The notes beneath the pieces are model-generated. The model saw only the letters and a list, made by a program, of their open reading frames with translations, ran no database searches and was not told where the DNA came from. 64,000 bases of DNA, taken from the NCBI RefSeq assembly GCF_902833225.1, contig NZ_CADFEI010000016.1, forward strand, positions 62,001-126,000, read 5' to 3'. This DNA comes from Burkholderia sp. BCC1644. GTDB lineage: Bacteria; Pseudomonadota; Gammaproteobacteria; Burkholderiales; Burkholderiaceae. Shown piece by piece: positions 44,338-54,499 of the stretch (position 1 is its first letter; every line of letters starts with the position of its first letter). Position numbers and translations under genes: made by a program.

Positions 44338-45993
44338 TCAGGCCTGCCGCGCCGCTCGATCCAGCCGATCCGGCTGCGCGGCCAGGCTCCGCAGGTCGCG
44401 ACTCGCCGCCTCCATCACCGGTGCCCACGCACCGAACGTCGACTGCCGGTACAACGTGGCAGTCGGATACCACGGGCTGTCCGCGCGTTCGAGCATCCAC
44501 GGCCAGTGCGGATTCACGTCGAGCAGCACCCAGGTGCGCGCACCGAGCGCGCCCGCCAGGTGCGCGACCGACGTGCATACGGTAATCACGAGATCCAGCG
44601 CGCCGATGAACGCGGCCGTATCGTCGAAGCTCGTCAGTTCCGCCGTGAAATCCTCGACCGCGAAGCCGGCCGCGCGTGCCGCGGCGACATCCGCGTGCGC
44701 GCCCGGCTGCAGCGAATAAAACGCGACGCCGTCGATCCCGCGAAACGCATCGGCATAGCGCTCGAGCCCGACGCGCCGGAACGGGTTGCGCTGGTGGCCC
44801 GCGCTGCCCGTCCACACGAGCCCGACCTTCAGCCGACGTTCGCCGGCGAGCCGCGCGCGCCACGCATCGCACGCATCGGAGTCGGCCCGCAGGTACGGCA
44901 CCGACGACGCGAGCGTCGACGCTTCCATCCCGAGCATCAGCGGCAGGCCGATCAGCGGCACCTCGTAGTCGAACGCCGGGAGCGCATCGACACCGCCGCC
45001 CGCGCCAAAATCATCCGCGTGCGCGCCAAGGCTGCGCTGCATCAGCATGCCGACCTGCGGGAACGTATTCCACACGAGCCGGCCGCCTTCGCGATGCACG
45101 CGCTCGGCGAGCGGCGCGACGAAGCGGCAGAACTGCAGCACGTCGCCGAGGCCCTGCTCGCCCCACACCAGCAGCGTCTTGCCCGCGAGCGGCTCGCCCT
45201 GCCAGCGCGGGCCCGGCAGCGCCGGCCGGCGGCCGCGCAGCTCGCCCGCGCCGTCCCAGCGTGCCTCGTGGCCGCGCCAGCCGGCTGCGTAGTTGCCGCG
45301 CACGAGCTGGATGATCGCCAGGTTGAAACGGAACGACGCGTCGTCGGGCGCCAGCTCGCATGCGCGCGCCGCGTAGCGCTCGGCATCGTCCCAGCGCTGC
45401 GCCTCCTTCATTGCCATTGCGACGTTGTTCATCGCGAGCGCGTTGTCGGGCGCGAGGTCGGCCAGCCGCGCGGCGCACGCGAGCGCGCCGTCCAGGTCGT
45501 GCGTCGCGAGCCGCGCGACGACGAGGTTGATCCATGCCTGCACGTCTTGCGGATCGTGCTTCACGGCCGCGTCGAGCAACGCGATCTCCTCGGCGCGGTC
45601 GCCGCCCGACAGCCGCAGCGCGATCGCGAGGTTGTTGCGCAACGACGGCCGGCCGGCATCGATCGCCAGCGCCGCGCGGTACGGCGCGACGGCGTCCGCG
45701 TGGCGGCCGGCCATCTGCAGCGCATAGCCGTGATTGAAGTACGCGGTCGCGCCCGGCTGCACGCGCACCGCACACTCGGCGAGCGCGAGCGCATCGGCCG
45801 TGCGCTGCCGCGCGACGAGCGCCGTCGTGAGTTGCGCGAGCGCATCGGCATCGACCGCATGCAGATGGGCGGCGGCGGCGAGCCACAGATCGTGCGCGGC
45901 GCGCTCGCCGCGCGCCTGCGCGTCGGCGGCCTGCCCGAGCAGCGCGAGGAACGGCGGCAGCAGCGGAATGAGGAGTTCGGTCGGGTCGTCCAT
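44338..45993 (-). CDS. TPR protein with C-terminal glycosyltransferase-like domain
   Basis: A 551-residue cytoplasmic protein. Residues about 40-260 are tetratricopeptide repeats (AYFNHGYALQMAGRHADAVAPY; AWINLVVARLATHDLDGAL; ALAMNNVAMAMKEAQRWDDA). Residues about 285-530 resemble the glycosyltransferase domain found after TPRs in many beta-proteobacteria, with WGEQGLGDVLQFCRFV and CTSVAHLAGALGARTWVLLD, similar to GT9/GT41 folds. Sugar donor and acceptor unknown. The start is uncertain: 45993 is chosen; 46029 is possible; neither has a good ribosome site. Confidence 0.82.
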   Translation of the reverse strand: MDDPTELLIPLLPPFLALLGQAADAQARGERAAHDLWLAAAAHLHAVDADALAQLTTALVARQRTADALALAECAVRVQPGATAYFNHGYALQMAGRHADAVAPYRAALAIDAGRPSLRNNLAIALRLSGGDRAEEIALLDAAVKHDPQDVQAWINLVVARLATHDLDGALACAARLADLAPDNALAMNNVAMAMKEAQRWDDAERYAARACELAPDDASFRFNLAIIQLVRGNYAAGWRGHEARWDGAGELRGRRPALPGPRWQGEPLAGKTLLVWGEQGLGDVLQFCRFVAPLAERVHREGGRLVWNTFPQVGMLMQRSLGAHADDFGAGGGVDALPAFDYEVPLIGLPLMLGMEASTLASSVPYLRADSDACDAWRARLAGERRLKVGLVWTGSAGHQRNPFRRVGLERYADAFRGIDGVAFYSLQPGAHADVAAARAAGFAVEDFTAELTSFDDTAAFIGALDLVITVCTSVAHLAGALGARTWVLLDVNPHWPWMLERADSPWYPTATLYRQSTFGAWAPVMEAASRDLRSLAAQPDRLDRAARQA

Positions 45994-46314
45994 GCAGTCG
46001 GCGTCGGAAAGCGGTGACGCGGCTCGCATGACGCGCGCCGCAATATGCGCATCTTAACGCTCGCGCGCGGCGGCACGGCACGCGCGTCGCGACAGGCCCG
46101 CGGACGGCCGGACGGGCCGCGCCGGCCACCCGTGCGCGCCCTCCGGAAGCGGGCCGGCGGCGGCTTCGCCCGCGTTCCGGCCGCATCCGGTCGCCGATCC
46201 GGTAAAATTACGCGTTTCAGCACACTAACAAGCCGCGCCGCCGCGCGAGCCGACCCTCCGGGCCCCACCCGGAGCGCCGCCCGCAACGGAGCGCCAGCGC
46301 CACGAAGGCTCTTC
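45994..46314. other. 321-bp divergent region upstream of glyQ
   Basis: No supported gene. A TAAAAT -10-like hexamer at 46203-46208, in the only AT-rich patch, is a candidate glyQ promoter element giving a leader of about 100 nt. I see no T-box or other riboswitch. Confidence 0.4.
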
Positions 46315-47319
46315 ATGCTTACGTTTCAGCAAATCATCCTGACGCTGCAGTCCTACTGGGACAAGCAGGGTTGCGCCCTGCTCCAGCCCATCGACATGGA
46401 AGTCGGCGCGGGCACGTCGCACGTCCACACGTTCCTGCGCGCGGTCGGCCCCGAGCCGTGGCGCGCCGCGTACGTGCAGCCGTCGCGCCGCCCGAAGGAC
46501 GGCCGCTACGGCGAGAACCCGAACCGCCTGCAGCACTACTACCAGTACCAGGTCGTGCTCAAGCCGGCGCCGGAAAACATTCTCGACCTGTACCTCGGCT
46601 CGCTCGAAGCGCTCGGCTTCGACCTGAAGCAGAACGACGTGCGCTTCGTCGAGGACGACTGGGAAAACCCGACGCTCGGCGCGTGGGGCCTCGGCTGGGA
46701 AGTGTGGCTGAACGGGATGGAAGTCACGCAGTTCACGTACTTCCAGGAAGTCGGCGGCCTCGAATGCAAGCCGGTGCTCGGCGAGATCACCTACGGCCTC
46801 GAACGCCTCGCGATGTACCTGCAGAAGGTCGAGAACGTGTACGACCTCGTGTGGACCGAGTGGGAAGAGCAAGGCCCGAACGGCCCCGAGCTGCGCCGCC
46901 TGTCGTATGGCGACGTGTACCACCAGAACGAGGTCGAGCAGTCGACCTACAACTTCGAGCACGCGAACGTCGACCTGCTGTTCACGTTCTTCAACAGCTA
47001 CGAAGCGGAAGCGAAGAAGATGATCGACGCGCAGCTCGCGCTGCCCGCGTACGAACTCGTGCTGAAGGCCGGCCACACGTTCAACCTGCTCGACGCGCGC
47101 GGCGCGATCTCGGTCACCGAGCGTGCGGCGTACATCGGCCGCATCCGCGCACTGTCGCGTCTCGTCGCACAGGCTTACTACGACTCGCGCGAGAAGCTCG
47201 GCTTCCCGATGCTCGGCAACCCGCCGGGCGTGCCGGGCCTCACCACCGACGCCCAGGACGCCGCGCAGCCGGCATGGGCGCCGCCGCTCAAGGTCGAACG
47301 CAAGATCGATCAGGACTGA
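46315..47319 (+). CDS. glyQ: Glycyl-tRNA synthetase alpha subunit
   Basis: Catalytic subunit of the alpha2-beta2 enzyme that charges tRNA-Gly; cytoplasmic. The 334-residue product contains the class II core with [59 protein letters not shown] and [10 protein letters not shown]. The ATG at 46315 matches the family N-terminus. It is followed 22 bp later by glyS. Confidence 0.97.
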   Translation: MLTFQQIILTLQSYWDKQGCALLQPIDMEVGAGTSHVHTFLRAVGPEPWRAAYVQPSRRPKDGRYGENPNRLQHYYQYQVVLKPAPENILDLYLGSLEALGFDLKQNDVRFVEDDWENPTLGAWGLGWEVWLNGMEVTQFTYFQEVGGLECKPVLGEITYGLERLAMYLQKVENVYDLVWTEWEEQGPNGPELRRLSYGDVYHQNEVEQSTYNFEHANVDLLFTFFNSYEAEAKKMIDAQLALPAYELVLKAGHTFNLLDARGAISVTERAAYIGRIRALSRLVAQAYYDSREKLGFPMLGNPPGVPGLTTDAQDAAQPAWAPPLKVERKIDQD

Positions 47320-47341
47320 CGAGACGAGATTTATTCCAACC

Positions 47342-49441
47342 ATGACGCACAATCATCCCGCCCCCCTGCTCGTCGAACTGCTGACCGAAGAGCTGCCGCC
47401 GAAGGCCCTCGCGCGCCTCGGCGACGCATTCGCCGAAGGTATCGCGCAACGCCTCGCGGCGCGCGACCTCGTCGAAGGCGAACTCGCATTCGAACGCTAC
47501 GCCACGCCGCGCCGCCTCGCCGTCGTCATCCAGAACGTGCGCGCCGTCGCGCCTGAAAGGCAGGTCCGCGAAAAAGTCCTGCCGGTGTCGGTCGCACTCG
47601 ACGCGGAAGGCAAGCCGACGGCCCCGCTCGCGAAGAAGCTCGCGGCGCTCGGCCACCCGAACCTGTCGATCGCCGATCTCGAGCGCGCGCAGGACGGCAA
47701 GGCCGAAGCGTTCTTCATCAACTATTCGGCGGCCGGCGCCACGCTCGCGGACGGCCTGCAGGCCGCGCTCGACGAAGCGCTCGCGAAGCTGCCGATCCCG
47801 AAGTTCATGACGTACCAGCGCCCGGACGGCTCCGACGTGAAGTTCGTGCGCCCGGTGCATCGCCTGACCGTGCTGCACGACGACCGCATCGTGCCCGTCA
47901 CTGCGTTCGGCGTCGACGCCGGCGACACCACGCTCGGCCACCGCTTCCTGTCCGACGGCCTCGTCGCGATCCAGCATGCGCGGGCCTACGCCGACACGCT
48001 GCGCGACAAGGGCCGCGTGATCGCGCACTTCGTCGATCGCCGCGAAACGATCCGCACGCAGCTGAACGAACATGCGAACGGCGACACGGTCGTGATGCCC
48101 GAATCGCTGCTCGACGAAGTGACGTCGCTGGTCGAATGGCCGGTCGTCTACCCGTGCCGCTTCGAGGACGAATACCTGCAGGTTCCGCAGGAATGCCTGA
48201 TCCTCACGATGCAGACGAACCAGAAGTATTTCGCGCTGACCGACGTCGCCGGCAAGCTGCGTTCGCGCTTCCTGATCGTGTCGAACATCGAGACGAAGAC
48301 GCCGGGCGAGATCATCGAAGGCAACGAGCGCGTCGTGCGCCCGCGCCTCGCCGATGCGAAGTTCTTCTTCGAACAGGACAAGAAGAAACCGCTCGCCGAC
48401 CGCGTGCCGCAACTCGCGAACGTCGTGTATCACAACAAGCTCGGTTCGGCGCTCGCGCGCGTCGAGCGCCTCGAGGCGCTGGCCGGCGAGATCGCGCCCG
48501 CGATCGGCGCCGACGCCGCCCACGCGAAGCGCGCCGCGCGCCTCGCGAAGGCCGACCTGCTGACCGACATGGTCGGCGAGTTCCCGGAACTGCAGGGCAC
48601 GATGGGCACGTACTACGCGCGCCACGACGGCGAAGCCGACGACGTCGCGCTCGCGTGCGCCGAGCACTACCAGCCGCGCTTCTCGGGCGACGCGCTGCCG
48701 ACCACGCCCGTGTCGACCGCCGTCGCGCTGGCCGACAAGCTCGAAACGATCGTCGGCATCTGGGGCATCGGCCTCGCGCCGACCGGCGAGAAGGATCCGT
48801 TCGCGCTGCGCCGCCACGCGCTCGGCGTGCTGCGCCTGCTGCTCGAGAAACAGCTGCCGCTCGATCTCGTGTCGCTGCTGCGCACGGCCCACGCGCGCTT
48901 CGAAGGCGTGCCGGGCGTCGCCGAGTCGACCGATGCGATCTTCGCGTTCTTCATGGATCGCCTGCGCGGCCTGCTGCGCGAGCGCGGCTATACGGCCGGT
49001 GAAATCGACGCGGTGCTGAGCCTGAACCCGACGCGCGTCGACGATCTCGTCGCCCGCCTCGACGCGGTGCGCGAATTCACGCGCCTCGCGGAAGCCGAAG
49101 CGCTCGCGGCCGCGAACAAGCGGATCTCGAACATCCTGAAGAAGTCGGAAGGCGGCGCGAACGGCACGGTGCAGCCGTCACTGCTCGTCGAAGCCGCCGA
49201 GAAGGCGCTGCACGAACAGCTCGCGGCCGTGACGCCGCACGTGCAGTCGCAGCTTGAAGCGCGTGCGTACACGGGCGCGCTGTCGGCGCTCGCCGCGCTG
49301 CGCGCACCGGTCGACACGTTCTTCAACGACGTGATGGTCAACGCGGAAGATCCCGCACTGCGCGCCAACCGGCTCGCGCTGCTGTCCGCGCTGCACCAGC
49401 AGATGAACTGCGTCGCCGACATCTCGAAGCTCGCCGCATAA
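47342..49441 (+). CDS. glyS: Glycyl-tRNA synthetase beta subunit
   Basis: Noncatalytic tRNA-binding subunit, 699 aa, of glycyl-tRNA synthetase. [16 protein letters not shown] at the N-terminus, [33 protein letters not shown] and [12 protein letters not shown] are typical. The C-terminal region includes the anticodon-binding DALR-like helices. ATG at 47342; the earlier frame opening overlaps glyQ. Operon glyQ-glyS-gmhB-plsC-M48 peptidase by short spacing. Confidence 0.97.
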   Translation: MTHNHPAPLLVELLTEELPPKALARLGDAFAEGIAQRLAARDLVEGELAFERYATPRRLAVVIQNVRAVAPERQVREKVLPVSVALDAEGKPTAPLAKKLAALGHPNLSIADLERAQDGKAEAFFINYSAAGATLADGLQAALDEALAKLPIPKFMTYQRPDGSDVKFVRPVHRLTVLHDDRIVPVTAFGVDAGDTTLGHRFLSDGLVAIQHARAYADTLRDKGRVIAHFVDRRETIRTQLNEHANGDTVVMPESLLDEVTSLVEWPVVYPCRFEDEYLQVPQECLILTMQTNQKYFALTDVAGKLRSRFLIVSNIETKTPGEIIEGNERVVRPRLADAKFFFEQDKKKPLADRVPQLANVVYHNKLGSALARVERLEALAGEIAPAIGADAAHAKRAARLAKADLLTDMVGEFPELQGTMGTYYARHDGEADDVALACAEHYQPRFSGDALPTTPVSTAVALADKLETIVGIWGIGLAPTGEKDPFALRRHALGVLRLLLEKQLPLDLVSLLRTAHARFEGVPGVAESTDAIFAFFMDRLRGLLRERGYTAGEIDAVLSLNPTRVDDLVARLDAVREFTRLAEAEALAAANKRISNILKKSEGGANGTVQPSLLVEAAEKALHEQLAAVTPHVQSQLEARAYTGALSALAALRAPVDTFFNDVMVNAEDPALRANRLALLSALHQQMNCVADISKLAA

Positions 49442-49451
49442 GGGCCGCACG

Positions 49452-50015
49452 ATGCCGATCAGCCCCAACCGAAAGCTCGTCGTCCTCGACCGGGACGGCG
49501 TGATCAACGTCGATTCGGATGCGTTCATCAAGACGCCCGACGAATGGATCGCGCTGCCCGGCAGTCTCGAGGCGATCGCCCGGCTCAACCACGCAGGTTA
49601 TCGCGTGGTCGTCGCGACCAACCAGTCCGGCATCGGTCGCGGGCTGTTCGACATGGCCACGTTGAACGAGATGCATCTGAAGATGCATCGCGCGGCGGCC
49701 GCGGTCGGCGCGCGCATCGACGCCGTGTTCTTCTGCCCGCATACGGCCGAGGATCACTGCGACTGCCGCAAGCCGAAACCCGGCATGATGCAGATGATCG
49801 CCGAGCGCTTCGAGATCGATCCCGATCACACGCCGGTCGTCGGCGATTCGCTGCGCGACCTGCAGGCCGGCGTCGCGGTCGGCTTCAAGCCGCACCTCGT
49901 GCTGACCGGCAAGGGCAAGAAGACGCTCGCCGCGGGCAATCTGCCGCCCGGCACGAAGGTGCATGACGACCTGCGCGCGTTCGCGCTCGATTTCCTTTCA
50001 CACGAACACGAGTGA
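49452..50015 (+). CDS. gmhB: D-glycero-beta-D-manno-heptose 1,7-bisphosphate 7-phosphatase
   Basis: HAD phosphatase of ADP-heptose synthesis for the LPS inner core; cytoplasmic. The 187-residue protein has motif I LDRDGVINVDSD, motif II TNQSGIGRG and the zinc-binding loop CPHTAEDHCDCRKPKPG, then VGDSLRDLQAG. It is 10 bp after glyS, in the same transcript. Specificity for the beta anomer inferred from the zinc loop. Confidence 0.93.
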   Translation: MPISPNRKLVVLDRDGVINVDSDAFIKTPDEWIALPGSLEAIARLNHAGYRVVVATNQSGIGRGLFDMATLNEMHLKMHRAAAAVGARIDAVFFCPHTAEDHCDCRKPKPGMMQMIAERFEIDPDHTPVVGDSLRDLQAGVAVGFKPHLVLTGKGKKTLAAGNLPPGTKVHDDLRAFALDFLSHEHE

Positions 50016-50058
50016 TGCGGCCGCCGCGCGCATCCTCCCTAACGCCAGACTTACGCCG

Positions 50059-50823
50059 ATGCGCTTCGTCCGCTCCCTGCTGCTCCTGATCTACTTCGTC
50101 CTGTACACGGTGCCGTACGCCACCGCGTGCTTCATCGCCTTTCCGTTCATGCGCCCCGACGCGCGCTACTGGATGGCGGCCGGCTGGTGCAAGTCCACGC
50201 TGTGGGTCGTGCGCTGGCTGAACGGCATCCGCTACCGGATCGAAGGCTACGAGAACCTGCCCGACGGCCCGGCCGTGCTGCTGTCGAAGCACCAGTCCGC
50301 GTGGGAGACGCTCGCGTTTCCGGCGCTGATGCCGAAGCCGCTCTGCTACGTGTTCAAGCGCGAGCTGCTGTACGTGCCGTTCTTCGGCTGGGCGCTCGGG
50401 CTGCTGCACATGGTCAACATCAACCGCAAGGAAGGCAAGAACGCGTTCACGTCGGTGATCCGCCAGGGCAAGAAGCGCCTGTCGGAAGGCGCATGGATGA
50501 TCATGTTCCCGGAAGGCACCCGCACGCCGGTCGGCAAGCAGGGCAAGTACAAGACGGGCGGCGCGCGCTTCGCGATCGAAACCGGCGCGCCCGTCGTGCC
50601 GATCGCGCACAATGCAGGTCGGGTGTGGCCGCGCAACTCGTTCACGAAATTCCCGGGCGTCGTCACCGTGTCGATCGGCAAGCCGATCCCCAGCGACGGG
50701 CTGACACCCGATGTATTGAACTCGCAGGTCGAAGCATGGATCGAAGCGGAAATGCGCCGCATCGATCCCGATTCCTATCGTCAGGCGGGCAATGCCGGCT
50801 CGCGCGATGCCGCGCGTGCCTGA
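50059..50823 (+). CDS. plsC: 1-acylglycerol-3-phosphate O-acyltransferase
   Basis: Inner-membrane acyltransferase producing phosphatidic acid. The 254-residue product has an N-terminal hydrophobic segment (RSLLLLIYFVLYTVPYATA), motif I SKHQSAWET where the canonical HX4D is HX4E, motif III FPEGTRTP, and KTGGARFAIETGAPVVPIAH. ATG at 50059, 43 bp after gmhB. HX4E is tolerated in several relatives, so activity is likely. Confidence 0.92.
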   Translation: MRFVRSLLLLIYFVLYTVPYATACFIAFPFMRPDARYWMAAGWCKSTLWVVRWLNGIRYRIEGYENLPDGPAVLLSKHQSAWETLAFPALMPKPLCYVFKRELLYVPFFGWALGLLHMVNINRKEGKNAFTSVIRQGKKRLSEGAWMIMFPEGTRTPVGKQGKYKTGGARFAIETGAPVVPIAHNAGRVWPRNSFTKFPGVVTVSIGKPIPSDGLTPDVLNSQVEAWIEAEMRRIDPDSYRQAGNAGSRDAARA

Positions 50824-50869
50824 AGCCCCCGGATTGCAGCCGTTGCGTACGACAAAAAGAAGCGAACTG

Positions 50870-51757
50870 ATGAAACAGCGTCCGCGGCCACGGCCTGCCG
50901 TCGTGGCTCTCGATCATCGCCAGATGGATCTGCCGCTCTTCGACGGGCCGGCCGCCGCACCGTCGGCGCCCGCCACGCCGCCGGCGCCGCCTGAAGCCGC
51001 CCCTACGGCCCCGCCCGCTCCGGGCCCGGCCCCCGACCGTTCGCGCGTGCGCACGTTCGCGCTCGACAGCCGCGTGCTCGAATACCGGCTGAAACGTTCG
51101 GCACGCCGTACGATCGGCTTCACGATCGACGGCAGCGGGTTGTCGATCACCGCGCCGCGCTGGGTCACGCTCGCCGACATCGAAGCGGCGATCTCCGAGA
51201 AGCAACGCTGGATCTTCGCGAAACTCGCGGAGTGGAAAACGCGCACCGAACAGCGCGCGCTGCCGCAGATCGACTGGCGCGACGGCGCGCAGCTCCCGTA
51301 CCTCGGCAAGACGGTGACGATCGCGCTCGGCGCAGGCGCCGTCTCGTTCGACGCCGATGCGCTGCGGCTGTCGCTGCCGCTGCCCGTGCAGGCCGACATG
51401 CAGCAGATCAAGGATCGCGTGCAGGGCTGGCTGCAGGGCGAAGCGAAACGCATCTTCGGCGAACGCCTCCCGGTCTACGCCGAAAAACTCGGCGTCACGT
51501 ATTCGATGTATGCGCTGTCGTCGGCCGCGACACGCTGGGGCAGCTGTTCGAGCGACGGCAAGATCCGCCTGAACTGGCGGCTGATCCATTTTCCGATGTC
51601 GATCATCGACTACGTCGTCGCGCACGAGCTGTCGCACCTGCGCGAGATGAACCACAGCCCGGCCTTCTGGCAGACCGTCGAATCGATCTTCCCCGAGTTC
51701 CGCGAAGCGCGGCACACGCTCAAGCATCACCCGCCCGAGCTGCTGCCGTCGCTTTGA
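50870..51757 (+). CDS. YgjP-like M48-type zinc metallopeptidase
   Basis: A 295-residue protein with a disordered Pro/Ala-rich N-terminus (residues 20-60) and a DUF45/YgjP domain bearing HELSHLREMNHSPAFW, the HExxH zinc site with its third ligand His in the NHSPAFW segment. AATRWGSCSSDGKIRLNWRL is the second conserved block. Function unknown; likely soluble. The ATG at 50870 is used; the upstream start at 50792 overlaps plsC. Last gene of the glyQ operon, followed by a strong terminator. Confidence 0.87.
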   Translation: MKQRPRPRPAVVALDHRQMDLPLFDGPAAAPSAPATPPAPPEAAPTAPPAPGPAPDRSRVRTFALDSRVLEYRLKRSARRTIGFTIDGSGLSITAPRWVTLADIEAAISEKQRWIFAKLAEWKTRTEQRALPQIDWRDGAQLPYLGKTVTIALGAGAVSFDADALRLSLPLPVQADMQQIKDRVQGWLQGEAKRIFGERLPVYAEKLGVTYSMYALSSAATRWGSCSSDGKIRLNWRLIHFPMSIIDYVVAHELSHLREMNHSPAFWQTVESIFPEFREARHTLKHHPPELLPSL

Positions 51758-51785
51758 CGCGATTCACGCGGCATCGCCGCCCATG

Positions 51786-51823
51786 AAAAAGGGCGATGCG
51801 GGTCACCCCGCATCGCCCTTTTT
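51786..51823. terminator. Bidirectional Rho-independent terminator
   Basis: A perfect 17-bp stem with a 4-nt loop: five A, a GC-rich arm, its complement, then five T. It stands between the glyQ operon end and the convergent gloA gene and can terminate both. Confidence 0.95.
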
Positions 51824-51866
51824 GCCGCCCGCGCGCATCGCACGCCGCGGCCCCTTCATCCGGCGC

Positions 51867-52250
51867 TCACTTCTTCTGGATGAACTCGATCTTGTAGCCG
51901 TCCGGATCCTCGACGAAGGCGATCACGGTCGTGCCGTGCTTCATCGGGCCCGCTTCGCGCGTGACCTTGCCGCCTTGCGCCTTGATCTTCTCGCACGCGG
52001 CGTACGCATCCTCGACCGCCACGGCCAGATGGCCGAAGCCGTTGCCGAGATCGTAGGACGGCGTATCCCAGTTATGGGTCAGCTCGATCACGGTGCCGGT
52101 GCTCTCGTCTTCGTAGCCGACGAACGCGAGCGTGAACTTGCCTTCCGGATAGTCCTCGCGACGCAGCAGCTTCATGCCGAGCAATTCGGTGTAGAACTTG
52201 ATCGAGCGGTCGAGATCGCCGACTCGCAGCATCGTATGCAGCAAACGCAT
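51867..52250 (-). CDS. gloA: Glyoxalase I (lactoylglutathione lyase)
   Basis: Converts the hemithioacetal of methylglyoxal and glutathione to S-lactoylglutathione; cytoplasmic metalloenzyme. The 127-residue protein has the metal ligands His5 ([11 protein letters not shown]), Glu56 (TVIELTHNW), His74 ([10 protein letters not shown]) and the Glu in [10 protein letters not shown], plus the helical [14 protein letters not shown]. Length agrees with the Ni/Co-type bacterial enzyme. Confidence 0.96.
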   Translation of the reverse strand: MRLLHTMLRVGDLDRSIKFYTELLGMKLLRREDYPEGKFTLAFVGYEDESTGTVIELTHNWDTPSYDLGNGFGHLAVAVEDAYAACEKIKAQGGKVTREAGPMKHGTTVIAFVEDPDGYKIEFIQKK

Positions 52251-52598
52251 GTCTTGTACTCCTGTGGGGACTTTCCAGAACCGGGAACTCTACCAGAGTC
52301 GGGTAAAACTCGCCGGGGGCGCACGGCGCGGACGCGGCCGATACCGCGCATCGGCGCGATACGCGCAAGCACGCTCGCAACGGCGGAAAACGGCACGATC
52401 CTGCTCGCCCGGCTACCGTGCCGATCGGGTAACATCCTTCCACCTCGCACCAAAAACGGGCATGCGCTTCACCGCCCGAACGCGACCACCTACCCTTCCC
52501 AGAAGCCACACTGCCGTGCGAAACCGCCGATTCGAGCGCGCCGGACGCGCCACCCGTCCGACCTTGCCGCCGCCGTACCGATCAGGCGAGGCGCGCCG

Positions 52599-53534
52599 AT
52601 GACCACCCTCGCCGCCGCCCCCGTGCGCCGCGCGCTCGACCTGCGCGCCGTCGGCCTGATGCTGCTGCTGTGCGCGATCTGGGGCTTCCAGCAGGTCGCG
52701 ATCAAGAGCACGAATGCCGCGATCGCGCCGATGTTCCAGGCCGGGCTGCGCTCGGTGATCGCAGCAGGGCTGCTGTGGGGCTGGGCCCGCACGCGCGGCA
52801 CGCCGCTGTTCCAGGCCGACGGCACGTTCGGTGCGGGCCTCGCGGCCGGTGCGCTGTTTGCCGGCGAATTCATCTGCGTGTTCTTCGGGCTCACGCTGAC
52901 GAGCGCATCTCACATGGCGATCTTCCTGTACACGGCGCCGTGCTTCACCGCACTCGGCCTGCACCTGTTCGCACCGGGCGAACGGTTGCAGCGCACGCAA
53001 TGGGCCGGCGTCGGTCTCGCGTTCGCCGGCATCGCGCTCGCGTTCGCGGACGGCTTCCTGAAGCCTCGCGCGCCCGGCGCATCGGTACTGGCCGGGCTGG
53101 CCGGCGACGCGCTCGGAATTCTCGGCGGCGCGATGTGGGCCGCGACGACGGTCGTCGTGCGCTCGACGGCACTCGCGCGGGCGAGCGCGAGCAAGACGCT
53201 GTTCTACCAGCTCGCGGTGTCGGCGGTCGTGCTGGTCGCACTCGCCGCGCTGTTCGGTCAGGTGTCGTTCGCGCACGTGACGCCGATCGCGGTCGCAAGC
53301 CTCGCGTACCAGTCGGTGATCGTCGCGTTCGTCAGCTACCTGTCGTGGTTCTGGCTGCTGACGCGCTACAGCGCGTCGCGGCTGTCCGTCTTCACGTTCC
53401 TGTCGCCGCTGTTCGGCGTCGCGTTCGGCGTGCTGCTGCTCGGCGAGTCGGTCGGCTGGCGCTTCATGTCCGCGGCCGCGCTCGTGCTGACCGGCATCGC
53501 GCTCGTCAACGCGCCGCCGCGCCGGCGGGCGTGA
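52599..53534 (+). CDS. EamA-family (DMT) transporter
   Basis: A 311-residue inner-membrane protein with ten predicted helices and two EamA domains (LMLLLCAIWGFQQVAIK at the N-terminus; ALGILGGAMWAATTVVVRS in the second). The 10-TMS drug/metabolite exporter family covers amino acids and other metabolites, so the substrate is open. The ATG at 52599 is chosen; a very long frame upstream is antisense to gloA and rejected. Confidence 0.9.
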   Translation: MTTLAAAPVRRALDLRAVGLMLLLCAIWGFQQVAIKSTNAAIAPMFQAGLRSVIAAGLLWGWARTRGTPLFQADGTFGAGLAAGALFAGEFICVFFGLTLTSASHMAIFLYTAPCFTALGLHLFAPGERLQRTQWAGVGLAFAGIALAFADGFLKPRAPGASVLAGLAGDALGILGGAMWAATTVVVRSTALARASASKTLFYQLAVSAVVLVALAALFGQVSFAHVTPIAVASLAYQSVIVAFVSYLSWFWLLTRYSASRLSVFTFLSPLFGVAFGVLLLGESVGWRFMSAAALVLTGIALVNAPPRRRA

Positions 53535-53560
53535 CGCGCAACGAAAGGCACGCGCGCAAT

Positions 53561-53587
53561 AAAAAAGGCCGCCCCGTCGGGCAGCCT
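53561..53587 (-). terminator. Rho-independent terminator of the rsmA end of the lptD operon
   Basis: On the minus strand an 8-of-9-bp stem, GGCTGCCC-loop-GGGCGGCC, is followed by TTTTTT, 36 bp after the rsmA stop. The plus strand EamA gene ends just before it. Confidence 0.8.
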
Positions 53588-53622
53588 CTTCGACACTTCC
53601 GGCCCGGCCTGCGCCGCGCGCG

Positions 53623-54450
53623 TCAAACGGCCTTGCGCACCGCCGCGAGCGCCTGCGCGACGCCGACGTATTCAGCCACGCTCACGTCCTCCGCGCGACG
53701 CGCGAGATCGAAGCCGAGCCCATCGAAATCGATCGTCTCGCGATAGTCGCCGAGCGTGTTGCGCAGCATCTTGCGGCGCTGCGAAAACGCGGCGGTGACG
53801 ATTTCGCCGAGCAGCACGGGATCGACGGCCGGCAGTTCGTGCGGCTCGTACGGAATCATCCGGACGATCGCCGAATCGACCTTCGGCGGCGGCTGGAACG
53901 ATTCCGGCGGCACGTCGAGCATCTTTTCCATGACGTAGCGGTACTGCAGCATCACCGACAGCCGCGAGAACGCCTTCGTGCCGGGCTCAGCGACCATCCG
54001 TTCGACGACTTCGTTCTGCAGCATGAAATGCTGGTCGATGACTGCATCGGCGAACGTCATCAGGTGAAACAGCAGCGGGCTGGAAATGTTGTACGGCAGG
54101 TTGCCGACGATCCGCAGCGACGGCTTGTCGCCGGGCGCCGCGAGCGAACGGAAGTCGAACGCGAGCGCGTCGCCCGCGTGCAGTTCGAGCAGCGCACCGA
54201 AGCGTTGCTGCAGGCGGCCGATCAGGTCGCGGTCGAGCTCGACCGCGTGCAGCGGCGACTCGGGCGTCGAGAGACGCTCGATCAGCGGCCCGGTCAGCGC
54301 GCCGAGCCCGGGGCCGATCTCGACCATACGCTGACCGCGCGCGGGGCCGATCGTCGACACGATCGAATCGATCACGCCGTGATCGACGAGGAAGTTCTGC
54401 CCGAAGCGCTTGCGCGCGAAGTGGCCTTGGTGCTGTCTGCTGTTCGACAT
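53623..54450 (-). CDS. rsmA: 16S rRNA (adenine1518/1519-N6)-dimethyltransferase
   Basis: KsgA/RsmA dimethylates A1518 and A1519 of 16S rRNA; cytoplasmic. The 275-residue enzyme has [10 protein letters not shown] at the N-terminus, the SAM motif [11 protein letters not shown], and the catalytic NLPYNIS. The ATG at 54450 gives the family-type N-terminus; the upstream extension overlaps pdxA. Last gene of the lptD-surA-pdxA-rsmA operon, a conserved proteobacterial order. Confidence 0.97.
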   Translation of the reverse strand: MSNSRQHQGHFARKRFGQNFLVDHGVIDSIVSTIGPARGQRMVEIGPGLGALTGPLIERLSTPESPLHAVELDRDLIGRLQQRFGALLELHAGDALAFDFRSLAAPGDKPSLRIVGNLPYNISSPLLFHLMTFADAVIDQHFMLQNEVVERMVAEPGTKAFSRLSVMLQYRYVMEKMLDVPPESFQPPPKVDSAIVRMIPYEPHELPAVDPVLLGEIVTAAFSQRRKMLRNTLGDYRETIDFDGLGFDLARRAEDVSVAEYVGVAQALAAVRKAV

Positions 54451-54499
54451 CGACTGAGTAAAACGAAAAATACGACGAATGAGGTAAAGCCGGACCGCG

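Noticed and set aside
51783-52598. N-terminal extension of the EamA transporter frame
   Set aside because: Runs through the bidirectional terminator and antisense to gloA; the protein's first helix begins at the ATG at 52599.
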